From contig CATIRS010000032.1 of the NCBI GenBank assembly GCA_949529985.1, positions 87,275 through 151,274 of the forward strand: a stretch of DNA of 64,000 nt. Direction: 5' to 3'. Position 1 is the stretch's first letter. Each line of letters begins with the position of its first letter. The notes below the pieces were generated by a model that saw only the letters and a program-made list of their open reading frames with translations, made no database searches and was not told the DNA's origin. The stretch comes from Owenweeksia sp. TMED14 (GTDB lineage: Bacteria; Bacteroidota; Bacteroidia; Flavobacteriales; Schleiferiaceae). The position numbers and the translations under genes were made by a program. Positions 43,777 through 54,800 of the stretch are shown here, piece by piece.

Positions 43777-45094
43777 ACTTACCAAAGCTCAAACCAAAAA
43801 ATATATTTACTCCTGAAAATCCTTCAACGATAGAAATACCATTGCCAAATCTTGGAATACTAAGAGGGTTATTAAACCCAAGTGATAATCGAGTATAGGG
43901 AGCAATAAGGATTTTGGCAGCCAAATTAATGTCAATTATATTATAGTTCATCCACCAATTAGCGCCATACCCCAAATGAAGTATCTTATTTGGTTTATTG
44001 TACACAAAGGCCGTTAGGGTATAATCTTGTCGGTTGGGAAGCCAAGTAACATTATTGGAAAGAATTAATTTAGACTGACTATTTAACCGAGTAGTAAAAT
44101 AAACTTTCATTGAAGTTGGAGCACCAATAAAATATTCACCGGATTCTTGACTCGTATCAGGAAGGAAACTATTCATGTCATAGTTGACGATATCACTAAC
44201 CACATCTGACATACTATCTACACCAATAACATAATCCGCACCTGTAAATGATGCATCACCGGACCATATTGTACGAGTTATTTTCCCAAAATTGCGATTC
44301 AACCAAACGTCCTTAAAGCTTACACCCACTCGTACATTTGCCTTCAGCTGCTGTTCAAAACCAAAATCAATACTAAGTCTACCGTTTGAGCTCACCAGAG
44401 GCACGCCAGAAAGATCTCCTAGGATCAACTGAGGAATGAATTCAGCCCCCTTTATCTGCAATCCTGCCTTATACTTTAAACCTATATAGTTTGTATCAGC
44501 TGTGCTAATACGACTAAACTTAAATTCATCGGTTGTTAATTGCCCACCCACTATTAGGCTATTATAATTAACTCTTAATCCAACTGAATTTTTTGCTAAT
44601 TTTTTTGAAATCCCATAAAACACACTCGACCAAAGTTCTGCCGAGCCACTGATACCATTATTTTCATTTATATAGCTCCCATCGCTATTCACAGGGAATC
44701 CAAATGTTGCTATTTGAACTAAATCTCTGTCTATACTCAAATCACTTCTTTGCCTTAGGCCGATACCGAAAACACTATGGTAGCTCTTAGAACCGATTGT
44801 TAAAGCCAATAAGTTTGAATTAAGATTGTTACGTAACACAATATAATCACGATTCTGAGAAAGAAGCTTCAAATTCTCTGCCTGATCGCCCTTTAAGATC
44901 TGACCAGCTGTGAAATTCAAATTCACACCAAAGTCGAGAACCCCAATCTCCAATGAAAATGAAGGAAGGTCGACCGAAGCTACATATGCTCCTGATCGCA
45001 TCGATGGTGACAAATACTCGCCAGATGCATTTTGCGCATACCCAAGAAAAGAATTACAGATAAGACAAATAACTAAAAGAGTATTTATTCTCAT
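43757..45094 (-). CDS. DUF5723-like outer-membrane beta-barrel protein
   Basis: This 445-residue protein has a signal peptide (cut near GYA-Q21) and the layout of DUF5723 proteins: an N-terminal SPSMRSGAYVASVDLPSFSLEIGVLDFG segment and long alternating strands to the end (LAAKILIAPYTRLSLGFNNP, GVNIFFGLSFGKYVEKDF). These are FadL/PorV-like barrels of unknown function. It follows the 668-residue lipoprotein gene by only four bases, which suggests a lipoprotein-barrel pair at the outer membrane. It shares the transcript headed by the giant adhesin. Confidence 0.7.
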   Translation of the reverse strand: MRINTLLVICLICNSFLGYAQNASGEYLSPSMRSGAYVASVDLPSFSLEIGVLDFGVNLNFTAGQILKGDQAENLKLLSQNRDYIVLRNNLNSNLLALTIGSKSYHSVFGIGLRQRSDLSIDRDLVQIATFGFPVNSDGSYINENNGISGSAELWSSVFYGISKKLAKNSVGLRVNYNSLIVGGQLTTDEFKFSRISTADTNYIGLKYKAGLQIKGAEFIPQLILGDLSGVPLVSSNGRLSIDFGFEQQLKANVRVGVSFKDVWLNRNFGKITRTIWSGDASFTGADYVIGVDSMSDVVSDIVNYDMNSFLPDTSQESGEYFIGAPTSMKVYFTTRLNSQSKLILSNNVTWLPNRQDYTLTAFVYNKPNKILHLGYGANWWMNYNIIDINLAAKILIAPYTRLSLGFNNPLSIPRFGNGISIVEGFSGVNIFFGLSFGKYVEKDF

Positions 45095-45098
45095 AGTG

Positions 45099-47105
45099 CT
45101 AAATAATCTTAACCTTTAGTTTTGCGCCTAAACTTAAATTCATAAGAATAGAGCTCTCCGGAAACAATATTACTGAGGACGGCAAACCAACAGTACTAAG
45201 CTTTAATCCAATTAATATTTGAGAAACCTGAGATAAGTTTCCAATCTCAGCTTTACTTAGCGCTACTTTTTGCTCACCGATACCATCCATTAAAGACATT
45301 GATTTTGTCATGACTGTGCTGTCACCCGTACCCATAAAATCAAGTATTGTTTCCATTTCCATTCCAAGATTATTTGCATATGATAGAGCTAAAAACATCG
45401 AATCCAATATTGAAAATCCAGATGTATCAATAGGGCCACCAAGGTCAATAGTATCGGAAATGACAAGCTGGCTTAATGCGATATTGCTTTTTTGTCTAAG
45501 AATAACATTTGCATTCAAGTCTTCACCCTTGTAAATGAAGTTTTCATAAGGATTCTGTTGAAATGTAGAAATGATGTCGGCCCCGAATTTGAAATTTAAA
45601 TTATTGTTGGGCAATGAAATAAATGGATCGGTTGCTTTAGGACGAATTTCCATTACGGACTTCCGGTCAAGGGGGAAAATATACTCCGAGGGATACTCGA
45701 CAGGGAAATCATTATTGCTTTCAAAGAACTTTCCAAATTGATTTTGACTTTCAAGGTTGAGACTAAAAAACATTGGGATCCCTAACCCGTTAGTAATCTC
45801 TAGATCAATTTCTGGCTCATAAAAACTTAAATAGTCAAACTTTAAATCACCGATTGAATCTATTGTCAATGTTGACGAATCTTGAATTGAAAACTGACCG
45901 AGAAAGCCCTCTAATCCTTTTAGCTTCATTTTCTCAATTGAGAACTCAAAAGTCAAATTCTCGGAATCTTCAAATTCTATACAATTACTAATATCTGCAA
46001 GAAATGAATGCACAATATAACCCAAGCTATTGTATGATGCATTTGGATTTGTTGTGAGGTCCAACTCAACATTACTCATTAGAATGGTTCCAGTATCCGC
46101 CAATAACGGGCCAGAATTTATTTGCACAGAATACTCACCGAAACCATCATTAGAATTAGGCATGGTCAATTCAGTAGTAATGACACCCTGTATAGGGCTA
46201 GTGATCTTATATACTAGATTTGCACTTTCTACTAGAATTTTTGATAACTGAACTCCAGAAGGCATTGGAAAATTCATATAGTCTGTCTTTGTATTTAGTT
46301 CACTAGTTGGAAAATACACACTCCCTGACTCCGCTTCAAGACCCGTCATAGACATGGTCATCACTATCTCTTCAGCCGTATTTATATATACTGATGCACC
46401 TGAAGACCCGGGAGTACTTACTGAAACGATGTCAAAAACTAAATTTCCAGAAATAGTCTTTCCCACTAGTGACTTTGTCTGACTTTGAGAAGCACCTGAT
46501 TGAACATTCGTAAATTGAAAGCTTGTAACTACGGCTGAACTTCCCACATCATATAACACGACGTTTACCGTTACAGGAACAGGCCAATTATTTGTAATTG
46601 ACAAACTAGATGATCCATTTGTTAATAAAGCTTCACAAACGGGAGAACTACCCAGAGTAGGATAAGTACCTCCACTTGAAGGACCCAAAGCTGGAAATGG
46701 CTGAGTTGTTCCGTTCAAACTTTGTACTAAAACTTGTGTAGCTCCGCCAGCTGCGCTACCAAATTGATTTAAAGTCATCGAATTTTGCAGCTGAAACTGG
46801 GGCAGTGCCACAGTGCCCATTGGGAAAGAATCAATAATAGCAGCAATAGGAATCTCAGGGAAAAGACTATCAGCATAAATTGTAGCGACAGAATCCAACC
46901 TTGTCTCTAGATAGAACCCAGTAGTATCACTTTGGGTATCCATCCCTAGATTCCCTACTACATTATCAAGGGTCATGTCAATTGAACCCAATGGGAAATT
47001 AACATCCGGACCAACCGATATTTTCAGACTACTAATTGGAAGGTATTCATTAGAGCAATTTGAAAAAAATGCTAAAAGGAATATGACAATTAGGGCTTTT
47101 TTCAT
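45099..47105 (-). CDS. Large beta-rich lipoprotein, unknown function
   Basis: The 668-residue protein has a lipoprotein signal with lipobox FSNC (C17). The rest is a Ser/Thr/Gly-rich, strand-rich sequence with no cysteine-rich, catalytic or transport motif that I recognise. PLGSIDMTLDNVVGN follows the signal, and repeated 'LT-I-SIGDLKFDYLSF' and 'NLNFKFGADIISTF' segments look like a long beta solenoid or layered Ig-type fold. It lies between the PD40 gene (10-base gap) and the DUF5723 barrel (four-base gap). I infer an outer-membrane anchored partner of the barrel or the giant adhesin. Confidence 0.65.
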   Translation of the reverse strand: MKKALIVIFLLAFFSNCSNEYLPISSLKISVGPDVNFPLGSIDMTLDNVVGNLGMDTQSDTTGFYLETRLDSVATIYADSLFPEIPIAAIIDSFPMGTVALPQFQLQNSMTLNQFGSAAGGATQVLVQSLNGTTQPFPALGPSSGGTYPTLGSSPVCEALLTNGSSSLSITNNWPVPVTVNVVLYDVGSSAVVTSFQFTNVQSGASQSQTKSLVGKTISGNLVFDIVSVSTPGSSGASVYINTAEEIVMTMSMTGLEAESGSVYFPTSELNTKTDYMNFPMPSGVQLSKILVESANLVYKITSPIQGVITTELTMPNSNDGFGEYSVQINSGPLLADTGTILMSNVELDLTTNPNASYNSLGYIVHSFLADISNCIEFEDSENLTFEFSIEKMKLKGLEGFLGQFSIQDSSTLTIDSIGDLKFDYLSFYEPEIDLEITNGLGIPMFFSLNLESQNQFGKFFESNNDFPVEYPSEYIFPLDRKSVMEIRPKATDPFISLPNNNLNFKFGADIISTFQQNPYENFIYKGEDLNANVILRQKSNIALSQLVISDTIDLGGPIDTSGFSILDSMFLALSYANNLGMEMETILDFMGTGDSTVMTKSMSLMDGIGEQKVALSKAEIGNLSQVSQILIGLKLSTVGLPSSVILFPESSILMNLSLGAKLKVKII

Positions 47106-47115
47106 AGAGCTTTTT

Positions 47116-48012
47116 TCACAAGAATATTGAAAATAATAAAATATCTGAGCTCTTATTCTTTTTAGTAACCCGAGACATCACAATGTTTTTAGAGTCAATG
47201 ACAACAAAATTGAAATCATCCCCTTCAGTATTAAATGGGCCAGGAAGCCTTTGAGGAAATGTACTCTCCTTGATGAGGCAATAAATATCTAGCCCAGCAT
47301 TTTCTGATCTTCGAGAAAAAAACATATTTCCTAAAAAGTCTGTTGTCGGAAAAAGCTCATCTTCACTTGTATTAACACTTTCGACATTTACCGGAAGGCT
47401 CCATGTATGGTCGGCAAATCTTTTAGCAGCATAGACGTCAAACCCTCCTTTCCCGCCAGGAGCATTGGAAATAAAGTAAAGAATGCTCTGCCGACTATCA
47501 AAAAATGGCTGCTGATAACTATAGTCAGGATTTACAAATGGAAGTGTACTACACTCTGAAGTTGTTTCTAAAATATCTACTTGCATCAATTCAAATGGAA
47601 CAATTCCATTATAATTTTTCTGAAAGCGGTTACGACTAATGAAGAGCGTTTTTAAATCCGACGTAAAGCTTACGGAACCAATATTGTTCGTGTGATCCTC
47701 TAGGTCGCACAATCCTGATTTATCAAATAGAGAAATTTCATTTTCCTTCAAATTATACAAGAAAAGATCAATCTTGGGCTCTCGTAAAATTCTCGCTAGT
47801 CCCCTTCTCCCATTAGAGCAAAACACAAAGTAGCCCTTTGTCATGGGAGCAAGACCAAAGTCATCACCTTTAGTGTCGATTAAAGGCTTTGATATATAAT
47901 TTGAGCGCAAGTATTCAGGGAATTCTTGACCATAGATCTCCCCTGGGTTCAATAATAGCAGAATTCCGCTAATTAAGGAAAAATATAGGTGTTTCAATTT
48001 TTTGTTTTTCAT
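47116..48012 (-). CDS. Secreted PD40 (WD40-like) beta-propeller protein
   Basis: The start is put at the Met at 48012 (MKNKKLKHLYFSLI), eight codons inside the longest frame, to give a normal signal peptide cut near IYG-Q. The 298-residue protein has PD40-type repeats: SFTSDLKTLFISRNRFQKNYNG, PFFDSRQSILYFISNAPGGKGGFDVYAA, and LFPTTDFLGNMFFSRRSENAGLDIY. The T9SS component PorE has the same repeats with an added OmpA-like domain, which is missing here. It overlaps the sprF end by 44 bases. It probably acts with the SprF-type protein and the adhesin at the outer membrane. Confidence 0.75.
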   Translation of the reverse strand: MKNKKLKHLYFSLISGILLLLNPGEIYGQEFPEYLRSNYISKPLIDTKGDDFGLAPMTKGYFVFCSNGRRGLARILREPKIDLFLYNLKENEISLFDKSGLCDLEDHTNNIGSVSFTSDLKTLFISRNRFQKNYNGIVPFELMQVDILETTSECSTLPFVNPDYSYQQPFFDSRQSILYFISNAPGGKGGFDVYAAKRFADHTWSLPVNVESVNTSEDELFPTTDFLGNMFFSRRSENAGLDIYCLIKESTFPQRLPGPFNTEGDDFNFVVIDSKNIVMSRVTKKNKSSDILLFSIFL

Positions 48013-48877
48013 TAATAAAGTCAAACGATAAGCCAATAGTATGTGAATTCAACGCTGTTGTAAGTCCTGTTAAGTATGAATATTTATAAAAAATATTAAA
48101 TCCTTTCTGAGCAAAAATTGTGTTAAATCCCCAATTATTTGCGTGTTTATGTATACCAACCTTGAACTGTGGTGTAAGATAGTATTGACCGTATAAATAC
48201 AATATGTTACCCATGTTCGTTGGAGCAACATAGGCCGCACTATAGGCAAACTTCAAATTCCTAGAGTATTCATACTCTGACCCTAAAAACAAAGTAAATG
48301 CTAAAGGACTGAGTTCAGAAAGCTCGTCTTTCTTTGGAACAACATTAAAAATTGTCGCACCAACGTATGTCTTTCTGGCAGAATACACTCCTGAGAGATC
48401 AAGGTCATAATCAAAGAATGAAAAAGTATTTAAAGATACAGTGGGGTCTGACCATGTAATGCGGTTAAGTCCTTCCAAGTCCTGAGTCACGTTTCCTATA
48501 TTATGTCGCATGCCGAAGGAAAAAGTTTCTCCACGTCCGACTTGCAAGTGATATGCAGTACTCAGATGAACCAGAGAAAATGCTGTAGGTCCAAAACCTC
48601 CTCTTGAAATGGAAAGTCCTAAGCCAAGGTTTAAATCTACCAAGCCATAATCAAAAGAGGCAATATTTTTATTTTGACTCCCAGGTAGAGATTTTCCCAT
48701 GAACCTATAATCCTGGAGAATAGCAAGAGTTCCCGAGTTTTGTCCAGCAAATGAAGGAGACAATAGCAGGGGATTAAATACATATGAACCGATACCCACT
48801 AACGACTCTTGAGCACAGATCCTACTCTGAGTTATTAGAACAAGAAAGATGGCAATATATACAGGGGGATTCCTCAT
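47969..48877 (-). CDS. PorP/SprF-family type IX secretion membrane protein
   Basis: I chose the ATG at 48877, which overlaps the giant gene's TGA by ATGA and gives a clean signal peptide (MRNPPVYIAIFLVLITQSRICAQ). The 302-residue barrel begins with the family pattern YVFNPLLLSPSFAGQNSGTLAILQDYRFMG and has GLVDLNLGLGLSISRGGFGPTAFSLV, as in SprF. SprF is needed in Flavobacterium johnsoniae for export of the adhesin SprB, which has a type B sorting domain. Here the same gene order and a translationally coupled overlap strongly suggest a dedicated SprF for the giant protein. PorP is an alternative family name but belongs to another locus. Confidence 0.85.
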   Translation of the reverse strand: MRNPPVYIAIFLVLITQSRICAQESLVGIGSYVFNPLLLSPSFAGQNSGTLAILQDYRFMGKSLPGSQNKNIASFDYGLVDLNLGLGLSISRGGFGPTAFSLVHLSTAYHLQVGRGETFSFGMRHNIGNVTQDLEGLNRITWSDPTVSLNTFSFFDYDLDLSGVYSARKTYVGATIFNVVPKKDELSELSPLAFTLFLGSEYEYSRNLKFAYSAAYVAPTNMGNILYLYGQYYLTPQFKVGIHKHANNWGFNTIFAQKGFNIFYKYSYLTGLTTALNSHTIGLSFDFINEKQKIETPIFFLN

Positions 48878-51800
48878 CGTTGTAAATATAAATATCCTGA
48901 TTTTTTCCAATCCGTTGGATTCTTATCTTTTATCTCAGGAATAGTTACGGTATAGAAATAAGTCCCAGTAGGGAGATAACCTTCACCGCTGGTTATAAAC
49001 ACTGTTTGCGATGATATACCATCAAAACTATTGTCATAGGGCGACAATTGATAAACCACCTGTCCACTTGTATTATAAATAGTCAATGTATTTTGCGGAT
49101 ATGCCTCAATTCCAGGAATAACTAAATAATCATTAATACCATCCCCATTTGGAGTAAATACTCCTGGATTAAATGTCTGGCAATAATCAAGATCTAAAAA
49201 GTCAGGACTGCCATCAATATCACAATCAGAATACTTATTTATATCTGTCTCACCAAAGGTGAAAGTCGTGTCTCTTGAGAAGTTCGCTTCTATAAAATCA
49301 CTTAGATCATCATTATCAGAATCTGTATCCAGATAATTCGGTAGACCGTCATTATCATAATCATCAAACCCATCCGTTGCATCTGGAATTGAATCACAAT
49401 CTGCATCAATAGTGGGTATTTTAATATCACCTTCGAATAGACATAAGTTTGAATCGGCTACGGTATATAAATATTCTAAACCATTTAAACCAGAAAGGGC
49501 AAAAGTAGAATCTCCTGTTTCCCAAATTATACGGTACTGACCTACCCCTCCTGTTGGAGAAATTACAACCTGTCCAGTCGTGTCCTGCTGGCAGTTAACA
49601 CCAAGAATAGAAGTAGCTGACGCCTGAAGCAATGCTGGTTCCAATATGTCAACAGAATTATTGCTTGTGTTTGCTCCTTGACAACCTGCGGAATCAACAG
49701 CCTGAACAACATATGTTCCAGCGTATAGGCTGTCGAAGTATGAAGAGTCCGCTACAGTAACCCCGCCATCAATAGAATAAGAAAGGAAATTACCTCCACT
49801 TGCTGAAATTTCAATAGTTCCAGTATTTTCTCCAAAACAGGAAACATCTTCAATGATTACAGCATCTACATAGAATGAATCAGGTTCGATAAGTTGAATT
49901 TGAGTCATCCCTGGTGGATATGAAGAACAAGAATTCACATCTGTGATACTCACATAATAAATACCAGTATCTAAACCTGTGAAGCTAGGGCCCGAAACAT
50001 ATGTCTGACCTGAATCAATAGAATAAATTGGGCCGACGCCTCCAACGGCTGCAATATTTATCTCCCCATCTATAGATCTAAAGCACTTCAAATCTTTCGA
50101 AAGAATTGAGGTTACAACTAAAGAGTCGGGATGAGTAATCTTAGTGCTTATTGATGTCAAACATAAATTATTGTCCTCAATTGTAGAAATATATGTCCCA
50201 GCAGGTAGCGAGTCAATTGGAATTCCAAATCCAACAGTATTGCTGTTTATATCTGTCCATGCGACATTGTAATCTGTAATAGTATCAACGGTACCTCCAG
50301 TTATCGCTAAGTTAATAATCCCCAGCTCATCTCCCTGACATACATTGTGCGTCACGGTGCTTGAAGCCTGAATTGGCAGTGGATTTATTATTACGGTATT
50401 CAAAGAATCAACCGAAACCGGTGTTTGAACAATGGGGCAGCTATTAGAGTCAGTGACACTTATTGTATAAGTACCTGCAATTAAACCATTAAACGAATTG
50501 GAGAGAAAATAACTTGCACCGAGGTCTATGGAATAATCAAGTGGTTGGTTTCCACCTGTCGCAATAATATCTATTTCACCATCATTAAAGTTATTACAAG
50601 TAATGTTTGTTGGATTTATTTGGCGAACAATAATTCTGTCCGGCTCTTCAATTTTAACTGTCTGGCTTATTCCTGAAGGGAATCTAACAGGGCAAGAGAA
50701 CTTATCTGTTAATTCGATAACAAAAGTACTTGCATAAAGACCGGTAAATACAGCCTGATTTTGAATTACGGGTATCGAATCACCAATTAGCTCATATGAC
50801 AATGGAGGATTTCCTCCAGAAATATTAAGCTGTAAAACACCATCATTATAATTGTTACAAGTAATATCTTTTTTCTGATACGAGTTTAGGGTTAAAGAGT
50901 CTGGCTCAGCTAAGGATATAAACGTATTTACTTTACTATAAAAAGGACAAGATTTCGAATCCTTTAATCCTGTGCTGTATGTATTTGGTGAAAGTTGATC
51001 GAAAAGTGATGTCTGAACATATGAGGAAGCCTTGGTTGAATTTATCGAGTACTCTATAGGCGCATTTCCTCCGGATGCAAAAATTTCGATAATTCCATCT
51101 CCAAAATCTTTACATGTAATATTATCATTACTGATTGAATCGATATACAAAGAATCTGGTTCAATAATGTTTACCAGACTATTTGTATTGTAATAAACCG
51201 TGCAATTCTTTGAGTCCTTAACCTTCGTTTGATATAAGCCGACATCCAAATTATTAAAGAAATTAGTATTCGCATAGATCGCACCATTTGTTATGCTGTA
51301 CTCTAATTCATTTCCCCCACCTGCAATTATTTCTATAATACCATCTGAAGCATCATTACAAGTGATATTCTCGACTAAAATATCCTGAACTATCGCAGAG
51401 TCTGGTTCAGTAAGCAATATTACTCTACTTGGTAAATTGTATGTCGTCAGGCATGATTTTGAATCTGAAACGGATAATGTATAACTTCCTGCGGTTAGAC
51501 TTCCAAAGTAATTTCCTATTTGACTATTCTGTCCATTTAAAATACTATAACTAAGAACATTACCACCTGAGGCACTAATTGCTATACTTCCATCGTTTGA
51601 GTTTTTACATGACGGTTCAACATTAGTAACGGCGGTTACGATAACTGAATCTGGCTCCGATAATATAACCGTTCTGGACGTAGCGTAAGTAGCGGGACAT
51701 GTATTGATATCGGAAAGAGTAACCGTATAAGTGCCCGCACTCAATCCGTTAAATATAGGTGAGCTTTGATAGGTGCCTCCTCCAGTTAAACTGTATTTTC

Positions 51801-54800
51801 TGTTTGTACCACCAGTTGCTATGATATTAATTATACCATCGTTTGCATCTTTACAACTTAAATCAGTCGGCGTTACGGCACTCATATACAATATATCCGG
51901 AGCGCCAATAGATCCTGAAGATGCCACTCCAACATCATAAGTCGCTGGACAGTTATTAGAATCAGTAACCATAGAATTATAATATCCCTCAGTCAAGTTT
52001 GAAAATATTCCAGTAGAATTGAAGACGGTCCCTCCATTTATAGAATATTTCTTTTGAGATCCTCCAGTTGCAAAAATTTGAACTTGAGCATCATTATATC
52101 CATGACAGGATGCCGAATCGACAACTATATTCTGGACCTCGATACGGTCTGGTTGCGTTAATGTTATTGAACGAATAACATTATAGGTGATATCGCAACC
52201 TTTAGAGTCCAATACTTTGGCAATATATTGTCCGGCGGCATTCGCGTTAAATAGCGAATTCGGAAAGTATTGAACACCGTCATTAATACTGTATGTAAGT
52301 GTATTTCCCCCTTGGGCAACAATATTTATTACACCATCATCAGATTCAAAACAATTAAGATTACTTGAAGAAATAGATGTCACTATTGCCTCATCCGGCT
52401 CTGACAATGGGAGTCCAAATGAACGCTGACAGCCATATTGATCAGAAATTACCACAGTGTAGAAACCGTATTGAAGACCACTGGCTGTATCGTTCGCTTG
52501 CAGGTTTTGGTCATTCCATTGATATTGGTATCCACCTACCCCGGGGGAGCCGCCTGTTGCCGTTGCTATTACTTTTCCATCAGATCCATTGTTACAAGTC
52601 ACTGGCTCTTCGACAAGAGTAGCGGCTATCGCAGTCGTTTGTACAAGTTGAATCGGGTTATTTGCATCCGTCACTTCACAGGCGTTGGCATCTCTTACTT
52701 TAACACGATATTGACCAAATGGCAGAGACTTTGTATTTGAAGTTTGAAATGCTACACCATTATCAAATGAGTAGTTGTAAGGCGGGGTTCCACCTGTAGA
52801 AGTAACAGTGATAGATCCATTGTCACCATAACATTGTGGGTCTTGCTTTGCATGCGAAACGGTCAAAAGAGTTGGCTCAGAAATATTTACACCGGTACTA
52901 TCTGCGCAACCTCTTGAATCAGAAACACGAAGAACATAATTATCAGTTGGGAGTCCTGCGACGTATGCTTGGTTACCAACAACAACTCCCGACGAATTTC
53001 TCCAAGTAAAAGCATAAGGGTTATTCCCAGCGGTTCCAGATCCATTTATTTCTCCATCAGACCCTCCAAAACAACTTACATTTTTAACAACTAAAGCTGA
53101 TGGAGTTGGCTTGTAGGTAATTACAGATATTTCTACAGGAGAACTTTCACAATCAGAATTCCAATTGTATTCTGTGGCATAGTATTTCTTAGTTCCAGAA
53201 GAGGAAGTATTCGGCACTGGAGCAGCAGCGAGTCGAGTTATTCCATCAGAGTCATACCAGAAGATAGAATTTGTTCCAACATTAGGAGTTGCCGTCAAGG
53301 CAATTGCATTTGGCGCTCCGGTACAATAATAAACAGTTGTGGTAGCAGCTGGCGCCGAAGGTAAGACACTTGTTTCCATTGTTATCTTAGTTCGAGAGCT
53401 CTCACATCCCGTACTATTATTTTTTTGAGATACGTAGTAATCGGTAGTGCCAACAGCCGTAGGGGTATAAACAGGAGGCGTTGAAGTTCCGGCTCCTCCA
53501 CTCAAGCTAGTATGCCAATAAAGCGAATGACCAGGAGCTGCCGTTGCCATATCCGATAGATCAATAGGATCTGACCCTTGACAAACTGTTGTATCCGAAG
53601 TTGCTGCTGTTACAGGATTCGTTGCCACAGTAATAGTGATAATATTAGTGGCTTTTTCCATCAAGTTGTCAATGACAACTCTTCTATAAAATTTAGTCGC
53701 CGCTACAGGTCCTGGAGAGTATGATAAAGCGACAGCTCCTAAAATATCCACCCAAGTTCCAGAAACCACACTATCCTGCCATTTATATGTAAATGATTCA
53801 GAACCGCCACTAGCAGCAGTTATTGAGGTGAATTGACTTGGCTGTTCATTTGCGCATATAATTTGATCTGTTCCTACAGTACCCGAATTAAGGGTGCGTG
53901 CAAATATTTTGATGGTGTCTTGGCCCAAACACCCGTTTGCATCGACGGCATCTAGAGTAAATATTGTGGTAGAATTTAATGCTCCATTTGTAATTCGTGC
54001 ATTAGTGCTTGTCAAGACATTCGCTGGACTCCAGGCGTATGATACTAGTCCTTGAGTGCCTTCTAAGGTTAATTGGGCACCAAACGGCAAATATCTACCT
54101 GACAATGTATTGGCCTGAACAAGCGGATTACTATTCATTGTCACCGAAATAACATTTGAGTATCCTACTATTAAGTTATCGGTAGTGACTCGTCTAAAGT
54201 ATTTTGTTTGAATAACTGCCGGTGCATAATAAAGCTTCGCTCCAAATTGATTCAGAATTGAAGTGAAGTTCAAATTATCATTGCTTTCCTCCCAAGTGTA
54301 TGAGTAGACTCCTGAGCCTCCGGAAGCAGGAGCGACAGAAATAACAGAATCAATAACCTCACCCTCACACAAGGATGCAGGAATCGCAGAAATGGTTCCA
54401 CCGTTCAATGGAACAACAGTAATTCTCACTGTATCGGTATTACTACAGCTATTTGCATCCGTACCGGTTAAGATATAATCAGTAGTATTCGATGGTGTTA
54501 CAGATAAGGTTGTAGTACTTCCAATACTTGAAGAATTAACGCTCCAATCATAAGAACCTTGGGCGTTAACTCCCTGAGCTGTTAAAGTAGCTGACGCACC
54601 AGGAGGTAAAATAGATTTGTTTGTTGATCCCGTTATAGATGGTCGATTGAGCGTCGTAATTGTTGCACTATTAGCTTCAGCCCTAACTCCTAGATTTACT
54701 GCTATTCTTCGATAGAAGACAGTAGCAAAGGCCTTATTTACCGGTGTATAGTTCGTGCCATTTGCACCACTTATTAAACTCCAAGTAATCCCGTCAGAGC

